DNA of 64,000 nt from Bog-756 sp963776225 (GCA_963776225.1 CAVZLL010000004.1:1054001-1118000), one strand, 5' to 3'; positions 43,553-52,837 are shown, numbered from the stretch's first letter. The notes: generated by a model from the sequence alone, not told the origin. A program made the numbers and translations.

Positions 43553-44677
43553 CTACAGCGTGCGCCGCCGGTACTCGCGCCAGGCAAGCCGACCGAGCAG
43601 GAGGAGCGCCGCCAGGAGCAGGAGCACGAACAGGGTCTTCCCGGCGATACGGACCAGCCACTCGACGCCGGCCACGAAGCCACCGACCGCATCGCTCCAT
43701 GCCGTGCTCAGTCCCGAGCGCGGTCCGGGGGGTCGGGGCGCGGGTTTCCCGGCAGCGGAGAGCGAGACGGTGAGCGTCGCAAAGGTGGTCTGGCTGTCGA
43801 GAAGGTTCAGCTGCCCCTGCAGCTGTTCGATCTGACTCTGGATGGTGTCCAGCTGGCTCTGCACGGAGAGGATGTCGCCGATCGAGGTGGCCTTGGAGAG
43901 GATGGTCAGGTACTGCTGTCGGCTCGCCTCGAGCGCGGTGATCCTGGCCTGCAGGTCGACGTACTGCCCGGTCACGTCCGTCGAGGTCGAGGAGACCGAG
44001 GTCGCCTTGGCCACCTTCTGCACCTGGGCGAGGAGCCCGGCGAACTGGGCCTGGGGGACCTGGAGGACCAGCTGCCCGTACGAGGTGCCCGCGCTCGGCG
44101 GGCCCACCTGCAGCTGGGAGCGGGCGACGAATCCCCCGGCCCCGGTGGTCAGGTCGGTGAGATGGGTCACGACCGCACCGAGCGATCCGGATCCGATGGC
44201 CAGGGCCACCGACCCGGTCGTCTCGATCTTGGTCGGCTGCCCGACCACCCCGGTCGGGAGGGGGCCCGGCGAGGTGCCCGGTGCGGCGCCGGTCGATCCC
44301 CCACCGGACGCCGAACCCTGGGCGACGCCGAACCGCGAGCCCGATACCGGCCCGGCGGTGACGCCGCCGCGAGCGTGGGGCAGGGGGGTCGACGGCCCGG
44401 TCGCCGACTGGAGGTGCGGGGACCCGCCGGGCGACTCGAGCAGGGCGACCCCGCCGACCACCGCGAGCACCGCCGCCGCGACCAGCGCGGCCCGGCCGCG
44501 GATGCCACGCGGGAGCGAGGGCCTGGGGAGCGAGCCGGGCCGGGCCGACCGGTCGCGCGCCGCGGTCGCCGCCCGGGCCTCGTCGAGGATCCGCCGCGGA
44601 CCGTCAGGAGGGAGGTCGGAACGGAGCGCGGCCTCCTGGAGCAGGTCGCGCAGCCGGTCGTCGTCGAGCATGGTCAT
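43553..44677 (-). CDS. DUF4349 membrane-anchored protein coupled to an ECF sigma factor
   Basis: 374 aa. A short cytosolic N-terminus with a C-x-x-less anti-sigma-like helix region (LLQEAALRSDLPPDGPRRIL), one helix (AALVAAAVLAVVGGVALL), a Ser/Gly/Pro linker, a beta-rich domain, a coiled coil (QYVDLQARITALEASRQQY and QSQLDTIQSQIEQLQGQL) and a C-terminal helix (IAGKTLFVLLLLAALLLLG). This is the DUF4349 layout. The ATG overlaps the sigma-factor stop (44674-44677), so the protein may be its membrane anti-sigma or sensor. Confidence 0.78.
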   Translation of the reverse strand: MTMLDDDRLRDLLQEAALRSDLPPDGPRRILDEARAATAARDRSARPGSLPRPSLPRGIRGRAALVAAAVLAVVGGVALLESPGGSPHLQSATGPSTPLPHARGGVTAGPVSGSRFGVAQGSASGGGSTGAAPGTSPGPLPTGVVGQPTKIETTGSVALAIGSGSLGAVVTHLTDLTTGAGGFVARSQLQVGPPSAGTSYGQLVLQVPQAQFAGLLAQVQKVAKATSVSSTSTDVTGQYVDLQARITALEASRQQYLTILSKATSIGDILSVQSQLDTIQSQIEQLQGQLNLLDSQTTFATLTVSLSAAGKPAPRPPGPRSGLSTAWSDAVGGFVAGVEWLVRIAGKTLFVLLLLAALLLLGRLAWREYRRRTL

Positions 44678-45222
44678 GAGGGGACCTCCGAGATGGTCGC
44701 CGCTTCCGGGGCCGGATCGGCACGGAGCGCGGGATGGTCGGCCAGGAGCCGCCTGGCCTCGTGCAACCGGGACTTGACCGTTCCGGGTCGCCGGCCGATC
44801 GCCGTGGCGATCTCACGCTCGCTCAGGTCGGCGAAGTAGCGCAGCACGACGACCACCCGGAGATGCACCGGGAGGTCGTGGAGCGCCTCGGTGATGTCCC
44901 GGGAGACCGCGGCCTCGTCGGGCAGGTCGCCGCCGGACGGGAGGTCGTCGAGCGCGCCCTCTCCCCTGCGCCGGTCGCGGTGGGGGATCTCCTCGCGCAG
45001 CTTCGAATTGCAGGTGTTCACCACCACCCGGTAGAGCCAGGGCCGGGCGTCGGCGCCGGTGGCCAGGGAGGCGCGGAAGCGCCACGCCCGGAGGTAGGCC
45101 TCCTGGACGGCCTCCTCGGCGTCGTACCGGTTGCCCAGGATGAGGCACGCCGTGCGGAAGGAGGTGGCATATCCCTCCTCGAGCCACCGCTCGAGTCCGA
45201 CGGTGTCCTCACGCCCGCTCAT
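44674..45222 (-). CDS. ECF RNA polymerase sigma factor
   Basis: 182 aa from ATG 45222, with GGGAGGG upstream. Region 2 (LILGNRYDAEEAVQEAYLRAWRF, the D-A-E-E-A-V-Q-E motif) and region 4 (DLSEREIATAIGRRPGTVKSRLHEARRLL) are separated by a basic linker, as in SigE-like ECF factors. The stop overlaps the DUF4349 gene. The pairing suggests a membrane-stress regulon that includes the operon itself; its promoters cannot be identified here. Confidence 0.9.
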   Translation of the reverse strand: MSGREDTVGLERWLEEGYATSFRTACLILGNRYDAEEAVQEAYLRAWRFRASLATGADARPWLYRVVVNTCNSKLREEIPHRDRRRGEGALDDLPSGGDLPDEAAVSRDITEALHDLPVHLRVVVVLRYFADLSEREIATAIGRRPGTVKSRLHEARRLLADHPALRADPAPEAATISEVPS

Positions 45223-45327
45223 CCGTGCCGTCCCTCCCCCCCAGCCTCGGCCATCTCGTGCCCACACCGATATTGACGCTGGAGACCCCGGATCGGTTCG
45301 CGGCGCCGTCGGGACCCACCGGTTCGG

Positions 45328-45363
45328 TATCGTCCCGGTTGCCGTCGAACGGCAGTTCGACGG
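45328..45363 (+). promoter_or_regulatory. Possible -10 and 9-bp leader hairpin before the GT-C-like gene
   Basis: A TATCGT -10-like hexamer (45328-45333) is followed by a perfect dyad CCGTCGAAC-GGCA-GTTCGACGG (45342-45363). The hairpin would lie at the start of the mRNA, 47 nt before the ATG at 45410. It could be an operator or an attenuation or stability hairpin. It sits in the 187-bp region divergent from the sigma-factor gene. Confidence 0.45.
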
Positions 45364-45409
45364 TGCGGGGGGCGACCGATCGCCGCCCCGGAGAGGGGAG
45401 GTGTGCGCG

Positions 45410-47359
45410 ATGACCACCGCGACGGGCGACCTGCCACAGGGCGCGCCCGCGCCGGACGAGGAGCATGTGGTCGCCGGCCAGGACCCCGTCCCCGACCGCG
45501 CCGTCGATCACCCGGGCGGACGACGGTGGTGGCCGGGCGTGGTCTGCGGTGCCGCCTACCTGCTGCTCGCCTTCGCCGTGTTCGGGCTGACCGCCCCGCT
45601 CGGATCCGGGCAGATGGCCGGCGTGCACACCCCAGATCAGATGCAGCAGATCTGGTTCCTCGAGTGGGCCCGCTTCGCGATCGCCCACGGCCACAACCCG
45701 TTCTACAGCGCGTGGATGAACTACCCGGTCGGGATCAACCTCGGCGTCAACACCTCGATGCTCGCGCTCGGCGTCCTCGTCTCACCGCTCACCGCTCTCC
45801 TCGGCGCGGTCGAGACGTGGAACCTCCTACTGCGCCTGGCACTCTTCGTGTCGGCCACCTCGATGTGCCTCGTCCTCCGACGGTGGGTCCGCTGGTGGCC
45901 GGCGGCATTCGCCGGGGGCCTCCTCTACGGGTTCTCGACCTTCGCCACCTTCAACGCCATCGGCTACCTGTTCCTGATCATGGTCCCGCTCCCCCCGGTG
46001 GTCTTCCTCCTCCTCTTCGAGATCCTGGTCCGGCAGCGGTGGCGGCCGGCGTGGACCGGCGCCCTGCTCGGGGCGGTCGTCGCGGTCCAGTACCTCATCT
46101 CCTCGGAGATCGCCGCCAGCACGATGGTGATGGTCGTCCTCGCCTGCGCCGTCTTCGCGCTCACCTGTCGCGCCCATGCGCCGGTTCGCTGGTCGTACGT
46201 GCGGCCGGCCGCCGTCTGGGGGCTCGTGGTCACCGGTGTGCTGGTGGCCTACCCGGTGCTCTTCGGGTTCTTCGGCACCGCGGGAATCCGAGGGATCGCC
46301 AAGCAACCCGGGGGGCAGGGGGATCTCCTGGGACCCTTCGTGCCGGGCCCCGAGCAGTGGGTGGCGCCGGTGAACTCGGCCTGGACCCAGTTCGACCAGT
46401 ACTTCGCGGCCGCCCCGATGTACCTCGGCATCCCGTTCTTCCTCGCGGTGACCGCGACGGCGATCTGGCTCTGGCACCGCCCGATGGTCCGCTTCGCCAC
46501 GCTGATGACCGCGTGCGCCTTCGTCCTCTCCCTCGGCAGCCCGCTCCGGGTGCACGGCACCGACACCGGCATCCCCCTCCCCTTCGCGGTGGTCGCCCAC
46601 CTCCCGCTCGCCAACGGGATGGTGGCCGCCCGGTTCACCCTGTTCACCGCGCTGTTCGGCGCCGGCGTGCTGGCGATGGGCCTCGACGAGGCCTTCCGGC
46701 GTTTGCACCAGCGCTCGCCCGCAGTCTCCCGATGGCGGACGGTCGGTGTGGTCGGCGCGCTCGCCGCGGTGCTCGTCGTGGTGGCCCTCCCGATGGTGCC
46801 GGGCAGTGTCCGCCCCTCCGCGGCCGCGCCGGTAGCCCCCCTGTTCACCTCTGCGGGGCTGCGATCCCTCCCGGACGGGAGCGTGGCGCTCTTCTACCCG
46901 TACCCCGGTGGCGTGCCGAAGGTCATCCACGGCAGGCCGGCCAGCGATTATCCCTTCGTCGAAGCGGTCGATGACTCCCTCCTCGACCAGGCGGTGTCCG
47001 GCATGCGCTTCCGGCTCATCGGCGGGTACGGCTGGATGCCGCCGAAGCGCACCGGCGGCGTCCCGGACCCGACCCCGCTGACCCCGAGCTCGGTACAAGC
47101 GCTCTTCGACGTCTCCTTCTACGGGTACCCGACCCCCGCGCAGGCACGCGCCCTCGCGACGGGCTCCCTCACCGCGGATCTCCGGACCTTCCTGGACGAC
47201 CAGCACGTCGACGAGGTGATCGTCCTGCCGGTGGGCCGCCACCCGGAGCGGGTCGTGGCCGCGGTGACCGCCGCCGTCGGCCCACCCACCCGGTCGGGCG
47301 GGGCCACCCTATGGCTGCACGTGCCCGAGCGACTGACCGCCCTCGGCGCACCCGGCTGA
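45410..47359 (+). CDS. Multi-pass GT-C-like membrane glycosyltransferase-type protein
   Basis: 649 aa from ATG 45410, with GGGGAGG 8 nt upstream. About eleven helices; the first extracytoplasmic loop holds an acidic cluster (HTPDQMQQIWFLEWARFAIA) followed by NPFYSAWMNYPVGINLG, as in GT-C enzymes where the loop-1 Asp is catalytic. The last 200 residues form a soluble domain with DVSFYGYPTPAQARALATGS. Polyprenyl-phosphate-dependent sugar transfer to surface glycans or proteins is inferred. A 16-bp hairpin begins at its stop codon. Confidence 0.62.
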   Translation: MTTATGDLPQGAPAPDEEHVVAGQDPVPDRAVDHPGGRRWWPGVVCGAAYLLLAFAVFGLTAPLGSGQMAGVHTPDQMQQIWFLEWARFAIAHGHNPFYSAWMNYPVGINLGVNTSMLALGVLVSPLTALLGAVETWNLLLRLALFVSATSMCLVLRRWVRWWPAAFAGGLLYGFSTFATFNAIGYLFLIMVPLPPVVFLLLFEILVRQRWRPAWTGALLGAVVAVQYLISSEIAASTMVMVVLACAVFALTCRAHAPVRWSYVRPAAVWGLVVTGVLVAYPVLFGFFGTAGIRGIAKQPGGQGDLLGPFVPGPEQWVAPVNSAWTQFDQYFAAAPMYLGIPFFLAVTATAIWLWHRPMVRFATLMTACAFVLSLGSPLRVHGTDTGIPLPFAVVAHLPLANGMVAARFTLFTALFGAGVLAMGLDEAFRRLHQRSPAVSRWRTVGVVGALAAVLVVVALPMVPGSVRPSAAAPVAPLFTSAGLRSLPDGSVALFYPYPGGVPKVIHGRPASDYPFVEAVDDSLLDQAVSGMRFRLIGGYGWMPPKRTGGVPDPTPLTPSSVQALFDVSFYGYPTPAQARALATGSLTADLRTFLDDQHVDEVIVLPVGRHPERVVAAVTAAVGPPTRSGGATLWLHVPERLTALGAPG

Positions 47360-47373
47360 CCGGCGTTCCGGTC
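47358..47373. terminator. Hairpin between convergent stop codons
   Basis: GACCGG-CGTT-CCGGTC begins at the stop codon of the GT-C-like gene (TGA 47357-47359) and ends 1 nt before the stop of the opposite gene at 47375. A six-pair GC stem with a 4-nt loop; weak but exactly placed for bidirectional termination. Confidence 0.45.
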
Positions 47374-47374
47374 C

Positions 47375-49237
47375 TCAGAGCTTGGCGATCGTCGACGGTG
47401 CGAGGGTGAGGCCTCCCTGCAGCCCCCTGCAGACGTCGATCGAGATGGGGTCGCCGCTCTTGGTGTAGGTCGAGGTCCCACCGGTGACCACCCCCGAGAG
47501 CTCGAGCTCGGTGTTGGCGACGGGACAGGCCCCACGGCCGGGCGAGGCGGTGCTCCATGACGCGGTGGTGGTCCCGCCGCTCGTCGTCCAGGTGAGGGTT
47601 CCACCCGAGGTCAGCACCGAGCCGGGGCCGCTGGCGGACTTGTTGACGGTCGACGTCGGGCTGCACGTGTTGAGGGTGAAGGTCGTCGAGGCGTTCCCCC
47701 CGACCTTGGTGCAGGTTGCGCTCGGCAGCCCACGAGCGACGAAGAGACGCGTTGTGGCCGACGACCACGCGTAGGTGGGGTCGCCGAAGTAGGTCGCGGC
47801 GACGGTGTCGGCGCCCAGCGGTGCCTGCGTCGAGGTGCAGGATCCCGTGCCGTTCGACAGCGTGGCGGTGCAGAGGTTGAGGGCTCCGATGGCGAAGTCG
47901 ACCCCACCGGTCGGGGTGCCCGATCCGGACGAGGGGGTGACCGAGGCATGGTAGGTGGTGACGTGTCCGACGACGGCTTGGGACGGACTCACCGAAGGCT
48001 GGGTGGAGTCGGCGGTCGCGCCGCCGGCCATCTCGACCAGCGCAACCTCCTTCTCGTCGCCCGGGGCCCCCGGCACGTAATTCCAGCCGGCGCTGGCACA
48101 ACTGCTCGCATCGATGCAGGACACACTCTCGAGGAAGTTCGACGCGGTTCCCTTCTGGGGGCTCGGGACGAGCGTCACGTTCGTCCCGTCCCAGGTCACC
48201 ACCATGGTCACCGCAGTGTTGCTCTTGTAGTCGACGCTGCCCTTGTTGGCGAAGGCACCCACGGCCTGGCACTGGTCGACGCCGGTGCAGGAGACCCCGG
48301 TCAGGAAATTCTTCTCGCCACCCGGGTCGGGGCTGGTGGCACCCGTCCAGCTGGTCCCGTCCCAGGACTCGACCAGGGTGTCCTGTTGCGCTTGCGTTCC
48401 GCTGTTGTTGCTCTGCCCACCCACGGCGAGGCAGTTCGTCGAGGTCGCGCAGGACACGGCATTGAGGGAGTTGTCCCCGCTGCCCGGGTCGGGGCTGGCG
48501 GCGATGGTCCAGCTGGTGCCGTCCCAGGACTCGATCAGGGTCTGCCACACCGCGGTCGAGCTGTAGGAGGAGCCCACCGCGACACAGCCGGTCGGGCTGG
48601 AGCACGACACGCCGAAGAGCAGGTTGTCCCCGCTGCCCTGGTCGGGGCTGGTGGCGATGGTCCAGCTGGTCCCGTCCCAGGACTCGACGAGGCTCTGCCA
48701 GACCCCGGTCGAGCTGTAGGAGGAGCCCACCGCGACGCAGTCGGTCGGGTCGCTACAGGAGACACCGGAGAGCAGGTTGTCCGCGCTGCCCCGGTCGGGG
48801 CTGGTGGCGATGGTCCAGCTGGTCCCGTCCCAGGACTCGATCAGGGTCTGGGGAAGCGAAGAGGTGGTGTACTCGTACCCGACCGCCACGCAGGAGGTGG
48901 GGCTCGAACAGCTGACCCCGGTGAGACGGTTGTCACCGCTGCCCTGGTCGGGAATGGTCATGAGCGACCACTTGGCCCCGTTCCACTCCTCGGCGAGCGT
49001 CCCGTACACGTGGGACGCGTTCTCCGACGCTCCGACCGCGATGCAGAGCGTCCAGCTGGTGCACGAGACCCCGTAGAGGACGTACTCGATGGCACTCGGG
49101 ATGGGCGTGGGGACGATCGTCCACGGGGACGGCGACGCCGCACCGGCCGGTTCGGACGGGGAGCCGGTGAGCACCCCTCCCGCGACGAGCGCGACCACTG
49201 CGGTCAGTACGGCGACAACGAAGGGAATCTTCCGCAT
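47375..49237 (-). CDS. Secreted Cys-repeat (BNR/propeller-like) protein with Ig-like domain, paralogue 1
   Basis: 620 aa from ATG 49237. After a signal peptide (FVVAVLTAVVALVAGGVL, cleaved near AGA at 34) come seven repeats of about 50 residues, each with a VSC-x(5-6)-C-x-AVG hairpin and a WDGTSWTIATSP strand pair, a likely seven-bladed propeller with one disulfide per blade. Then an Ig-like domain (GTPTGGVDFAIG...GDPTYAWSS) and a C-terminal Cys domain ending GLQGGLTLAPSTIAKL. No catalytic residues are recognised. Its gene starts 9 nt after the paralogue's stop. Confidence 0.72.
   Translation of the reverse strand: MRKIPFVVAVLTAVVALVAGGVLTGSPSEPAGAASPSPWTIVPTPIPSAIEYVLYGVSCTSWTLCIAVGASENASHVYGTLAEEWNGAKWSLMTIPDQGSGDNRLTGVSCSSPTSCVAVGYEYTTSSLPQTLIESWDGTSWTIATSPDRGSADNLLSGVSCSDPTDCVAVGSSYSSTGVWQSLVESWDGTSWTIATSPDQGSGDNLLFGVSCSSPTGCVAVGSSYSSTAVWQTLIESWDGTSWTIAASPDPGSGDNSLNAVSCATSTNCLAVGGQSNNSGTQAQQDTLVESWDGTSWTGATSPDPGGEKNFLTGVSCTGVDQCQAVGAFANKGSVDYKSNTAVTMVVTWDGTNVTLVPSPQKGTASNFLESVSCIDASSCASAGWNYVPGAPGDEKEVALVEMAGGATADSTQPSVSPSQAVVGHVTTYHASVTPSSGSGTPTGGVDFAIGALNLCTATLSNGTGSCTSTQAPLGADTVAATYFGDPTYAWSSATTRLFVARGLPSATCTKVGGNASTTFTLNTCSPTSTVNKSASGPGSVLTSGGTLTWTTSGGTTTASWSTASPGRGACPVANTELELSGVVTGGTSTYTKSGDPISIDVCRGLQGGLTLAPSTIAKL
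48426..49220. repeat. Copy 1 of an apparently identical direct repeat of about 795 bp
   Basis: Matches 50291-51085 at a fixed 1865-bp offset; every sub-block I compared was identical. The 5' boundary is sharp: after CGACAACG the two genes differ completely. Covers residues 6-270 of paralogue 1. Confidence 0.85.
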
Positions 49238-49245
49238 CAGGTTCC

Positions 49246-51156
49246 TCAGAGCTCGGCGATCGTGGACGGTGCGAGTGTGAGCCCTCCCTGCAGCCCCTCG
49301 CAGAGATCGATCGTGATCGGGTCGCCGCTCTTGGTGGCGGTCGAGGTCCCGCCGGTGACCACCCCCGAGAGCTCGTGCTCGGTGCTGGCGACGGGACAGG
49401 CCCCCCTGCCGGGCGAGGACGAGCTCCACGACGCGACCGTGGTCCCGCCGCTCGTGGTCCACTTGAGGGTCCCGCCCGACGTCAGCACGGACCCGGGGCC
49501 GCTGGCGGACTTGTTGGTGGTCGAGGTCGGGCTGCAGGTGGTGAGGGTGAAGGTCGTCGAGGCGTTGCCTCCGACCTTGGCGCAGGTCACGCTCGGCGCC
49601 GAACGCACGACGAAGAGGCGGGTGGTTCCCGATGACGACGCGTAGGTGGGGTCACCGATGTAGGTCGCGGCGACGGTGTCCGCGCCCAGCGGCGCCTGGG
49701 CGGAGGTACAGGATCCCGTGCCGTTCACCAAGGTGGTCGAGCAGAGGTTGGTCGACCCGATGGTGAAGTTGACCCCGCCGGTCGGGGTGCCCGACCCGGA
49801 CGTGACCGAGACCTGGTAGGTGGTGGCGTGTCCGGCGACGGCTTGGGACGGGGTCACGGCAGGCTGGGTGGTGTCGGCGGTCGTGCCACCGCCCGCCATC
49901 CCGACCAGCGCCACCTGCGACTGGTTGCCGGGGGACGAGCTCGGCAGGTAATTCCAGCCGGCCATCACACAACTGCTCGTGTCGATGCAGGACACTCCCT
50001 CGGGGAAGTTCGACGCGGTTCCCTTGGCCGTTCCTGCGTTGGGGCTCGAGACGACGTTCAGATTGGTCCCCCCCCAGGCCATCACCAGGGTCTGGTCGGT
50101 GTTGTCCTTGTTGGCGAAGGCACCCACGGCCTGGCACTGGTCGACGCCGGTGCAGGAGACCCCGGTCAGGAAATTCTTCGTGCCACCCGGGTCGGGGCTG
50201 GTGAGGGCCGTCCAGCTGGTGCCGTTCCAGGACTCGGCGAGGGTCTCCCGGTCTGCCTGCGTGCCGGCGGTGTTGCTCTCCGCGCCCACCGCGAGGCAGT
50301 TCGTCGAGGTCGCGCAGGACACGGCATTGAGGGAGTTGTCCCCGCTGCCCGGGTCGGGGCTGGCGGCGATGGTCCAGCTGGTGCCGTCCCAGGACTCGAT
50401 CAGGGTCTGCCACACCGCGGTCGAGCTGTAGGAGGAGCCCACCGCGACACAGCCGGTCGGGCTGGAGCACGACACGCCGAAGAGCAGGTTGTCCCCGCTG
50501 CCCTGGTCGGGGCTGGTGGCGATGGTCCAGCTGGTCCCGTCCCAGGACTCGACGAGGCTCTGCCAGACCCCGGTCGAGCTGTAGGAGGAGCCCACCGCGA
50601 CGCAGTCGGTCGGGTCGCTACAGGAGACACCGGAGAGCAGGTTGTCCGCGCTGCCCCGGTCGGGGCTGGTGGCGATGGTCCAGCTGGTCCCGTCCCAGGA
50701 CTCGATCAGGGTCTGGGGAAGCGAAGAGGTGGTGTACTCGTACCCGACCGCCACGCAGGAGGTGGGGCTCGAACAGCTGACCCCGGTGAGACGGTTGTCA
50801 CCGCTGCCCTGGTCGGGAATGGTCATGAGCGACCACTTGGCCCCGTTCCACTCCTCGGCGAGCGTCCCGTACACGTGGGACGCGTTCTCCGACGCTCCGA
50901 CCGCGATGCAGAGCGTCCAGCTGGTGCACGAGACCCCGTAGAGGACGTACTCGATGGCACTCGGGATGGGCGTGGGGACGATCGTCCACGGGGACGGCGA
51001 CGCCGCACCGGCCGGTTCGGACGGGGAGCCGGTGAGCACCCCTCCCGCGACGAGCGCGACCACTGCGGTCAGTACGGCGACAACGGGACGCGTGCGCCCG
51101 TTCGAGGGCGATCCTCCCCTGATCCGATTGCGTTGCACCCCTCCGTACCCCCTCAC
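49246..51156 (-). CDS. Secreted Cys-repeat (BNR/propeller-like) protein with Ig-like domain, paralogue 2
   Basis: 636 aa from ATG 51156. Same architecture as its neighbour: seven VSC...C repeats, an Ig-like domain and the Cys-containing C-terminal domain ending GLQGGLTLAPSTIAEL. The first 23 residues differ (RGYGGVQRNRIRGGSPSNGR) and extend the signal peptide with an Arg-rich n-region. DNA from 50291 to 51085 appears identical to 48426-49220 of paralogue 1 (constant 1865-bp offset), while the 3' parts diverge. The pair arose by tandem duplication, with recent exchange in the 5' part. Confidence 0.72.
   Translation of the reverse strand: MRGYGGVQRNRIRGGSPSNGRTRPVVAVLTAVVALVAGGVLTGSPSEPAGAASPSPWTIVPTPIPSAIEYVLYGVSCTSWTLCIAVGASENASHVYGTLAEEWNGAKWSLMTIPDQGSGDNRLTGVSCSSPTSCVAVGYEYTTSSLPQTLIESWDGTSWTIATSPDRGSADNLLSGVSCSDPTDCVAVGSSYSSTGVWQSLVESWDGTSWTIATSPDQGSGDNLLFGVSCSSPTGCVAVGSSYSSTAVWQTLIESWDGTSWTIAASPDPGSGDNSLNAVSCATSTNCLAVGAESNTAGTQADRETLAESWNGTSWTALTSPDPGGTKNFLTGVSCTGVDQCQAVGAFANKDNTDQTLVMAWGGTNLNVVSSPNAGTAKGTASNFPEGVSCIDTSSCVMAGWNYLPSSSPGNQSQVALVGMAGGGTTADTTQPAVTPSQAVAGHATTYQVSVTSGSGTPTGGVNFTIGSTNLCSTTLVNGTGSCTSAQAPLGADTVAATYIGDPTYASSSGTTRLFVVRSAPSVTCAKVGGNASTTFTLTTCSPTSTTNKSASGPGSVLTSGGTLKWTTSGGTTVASWSSSSPGRGACPVASTEHELSGVVTGGTSTATKSGDPITIDLCEGLQGGLTLAPSTIAEL
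50291..51085. repeat. Copy 2 of an apparently identical direct repeat of about 795 bp
   Basis: Counterpart of 48426-49220, covering roughly residues 24-288 of paralogue 2. Outside the block toward the 3' ends, the two genes have diverged in sequence, although no net indel occurs back to about 48246/50111. Confidence 0.85.
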
Positions 51157-51333
51157 CGAGAACCGAACGGCGGATCAGGATTCGAGCGCCAACCTTCCCA
51201 CATCAGAGGTGCGGTTGTCACCCCTGCGCCGCGGCGCGACCCCGGGCGGCCGGACGACTTGCTACCCTTGCCCGGGATCTGGCGGAATTGCTGCCGGACA
51301 GGCTAGGTTCGGACCCCAGGGGGGCGATCTGTC

Positions 51334-52833
51334 ATGAGGCCATTGAGGAATTCCGCATCCGTGCGTGCGGTGGCTGCTGCGGCGTCAGCGGTCGTTCTGG
51401 CATCCGGCATCGCCGCACTCACCACCGCGGGCAGCGCGTCCGCCACTGGAACGGCTTCCCGCACACGCTCGGTGGCCACACCGTCGCGCACCGCGGTCGT
51501 CACCGGCGCGACGTCCGCAGGCGCGTTCGTCGCGCCGGCGGGGATCCACAAGATCAAGCACGTGATCGTGCTCATGCAGGAGAACCGCTCGTTCGACAGC
51601 TACTTCGGCACCTACCCCGGAGCCGACGGCATCCCCGCGGCCAACGGGCAGTTCACGGTCTGCGTTCCCGACCCGGTGACCAAGGGGTGCGACAAGCCCT
51701 ACAACAACACCTCCGACAGCAACCTCGGCGGTTGCCACGGCGATTCCTGCATCCCCACCGTCGAGGACGGAGGCAAGATGGACGGGTTCGTCGCCTCTGC
51801 GGAGCAGTTCTCGTACCCGACCGACGTCATGGGCTATGAGGACGCGAGACAGATCCCCAACTACTGGAAGTACGCCCAGAACTTCGCGCTCGACGACCAT
51901 TTCTTCACGGCATCGCTGGGATGGAGCCTGCCCCAGCACCTCTACCTGGTCTCGGGCTGGTCGGCCCTCTGCTCGACGACCGCGGCCTCGAGCTGCACCA
52001 ACGACATCCTCGGGCCCCAGACGCCGGCCCAACAACAGTCCGCGGTCTCCCAGGCACTCTCGACCGGCAAGTCCAACATCCACTCCTCATGGACGGACAT
52101 CACCTATCTCCTCCACAAGTACGGCGTGAGCTGGCGGTACTACATCGAGACCGGCAGCCAGGTCGACTGCGTCGACGGGAACGTGGCCAAGTGCCCCCCC
52201 ACCGCTGCGAGCTACAAGACGCCCGGCATCTGGGACCCGCTCCCGATCTTCTCGGACGTCCAGCAGAACAACCAGATCTCGAACGTCCAACCCATCGATT
52301 CGTACTTCAGCGCGGCCAGTGCGGGAACCCTGCCGACCGTCACCTGGGTCGAGGCCGGTGGGCCCAACTCCGAGCACCCCCAGATCGGCGGGATCCACGA
52401 GGGCCAGGCCTTCGTGACCAACGTGATCAACGCGGCCATGAGGGGGCCCGAATGGAACTCGACGGCGATCTTCCTCACCTGGGACGAGTGGGGCGGTTTC
52501 TACGACCACGTGCTGCCTCCCACGGTCGACAAGAACGGCTATGGAATCCGTGTCCCGAGCCTCGTCATCAGCCCCTACGCCAAGAAGGGGTACATCGATC
52601 ACCAGCAGCTGAGCGGCGACGCCTACCTGCAGTTCATCGAGGACGACTTCTTGAACGGGGCCCGCCTCGATCCAGCGACCGACGGGCGGCCGGATCCGCG
52701 TCCCACCGTCCGCGAGAACTCGTCGGCGCTCGGCAACATCGTGAACGATTTCGACTTCACCCAGACGCCCCGCGCTCCGTTGATCCTGCCGGTCAATCCT
52801 GCCCCGGGTCCGGCCTCGACCCCCGGAGGTTGA
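51334..52833 (+). CDS. Secreted phosphoesterase family (phospholipase C/acid phosphatase-like)
   Basis: 499 aa from ATG 51334. A Sec signal peptide with an Arg in the n-region (VRAVAAAASAVVLASGIAAL) precedes the PF04185-type core: HVIVLMQENRSFDSYFGTYPG, the metal-binding N-terminal motif, DHFFTASLGWSLPQHLYLVS, and the second metal cluster TWDEWGGFYDHVLPP with SLVISPYAKKGYIDH. Six Cys are probably disulfide-bonded. It cleaves phosphate esters outside the cell, phospholipids or phosphomonoesters. 177 bp of intergenic DNA separates it from the divergent repeat-protein gene; no clear promoter was seen there. Confidence 0.87.
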   Translation: MRPLRNSASVRAVAAAASAVVLASGIAALTTAGSASATGTASRTRSVATPSRTAVVTGATSAGAFVAPAGIHKIKHVIVLMQENRSFDSYFGTYPGADGIPAANGQFTVCVPDPVTKGCDKPYNNTSDSNLGGCHGDSCIPTVEDGGKMDGFVASAEQFSYPTDVMGYEDARQIPNYWKYAQNFALDDHFFTASLGWSLPQHLYLVSGWSALCSTTAASSCTNDILGPQTPAQQQSAVSQALSTGKSNIHSSWTDITYLLHKYGVSWRYYIETGSQVDCVDGNVAKCPPTAASYKTPGIWDPLPIFSDVQQNNQISNVQPIDSYFSAASAGTLPTVTWVEAGGPNSEHPQIGGIHEGQAFVTNVINAAMRGPEWNSTAIFLTWDEWGGFYDHVLPPTVDKNGYGIRVPSLVISPYAKKGYIDHQQLSGDAYLQFIEDDFLNGARLDPATDGRPDPRPTVRENSSALGNIVNDFDFTQTPRAPLILPVNPAPGPASTPGG

Positions 52834-52837
52834 CGGT

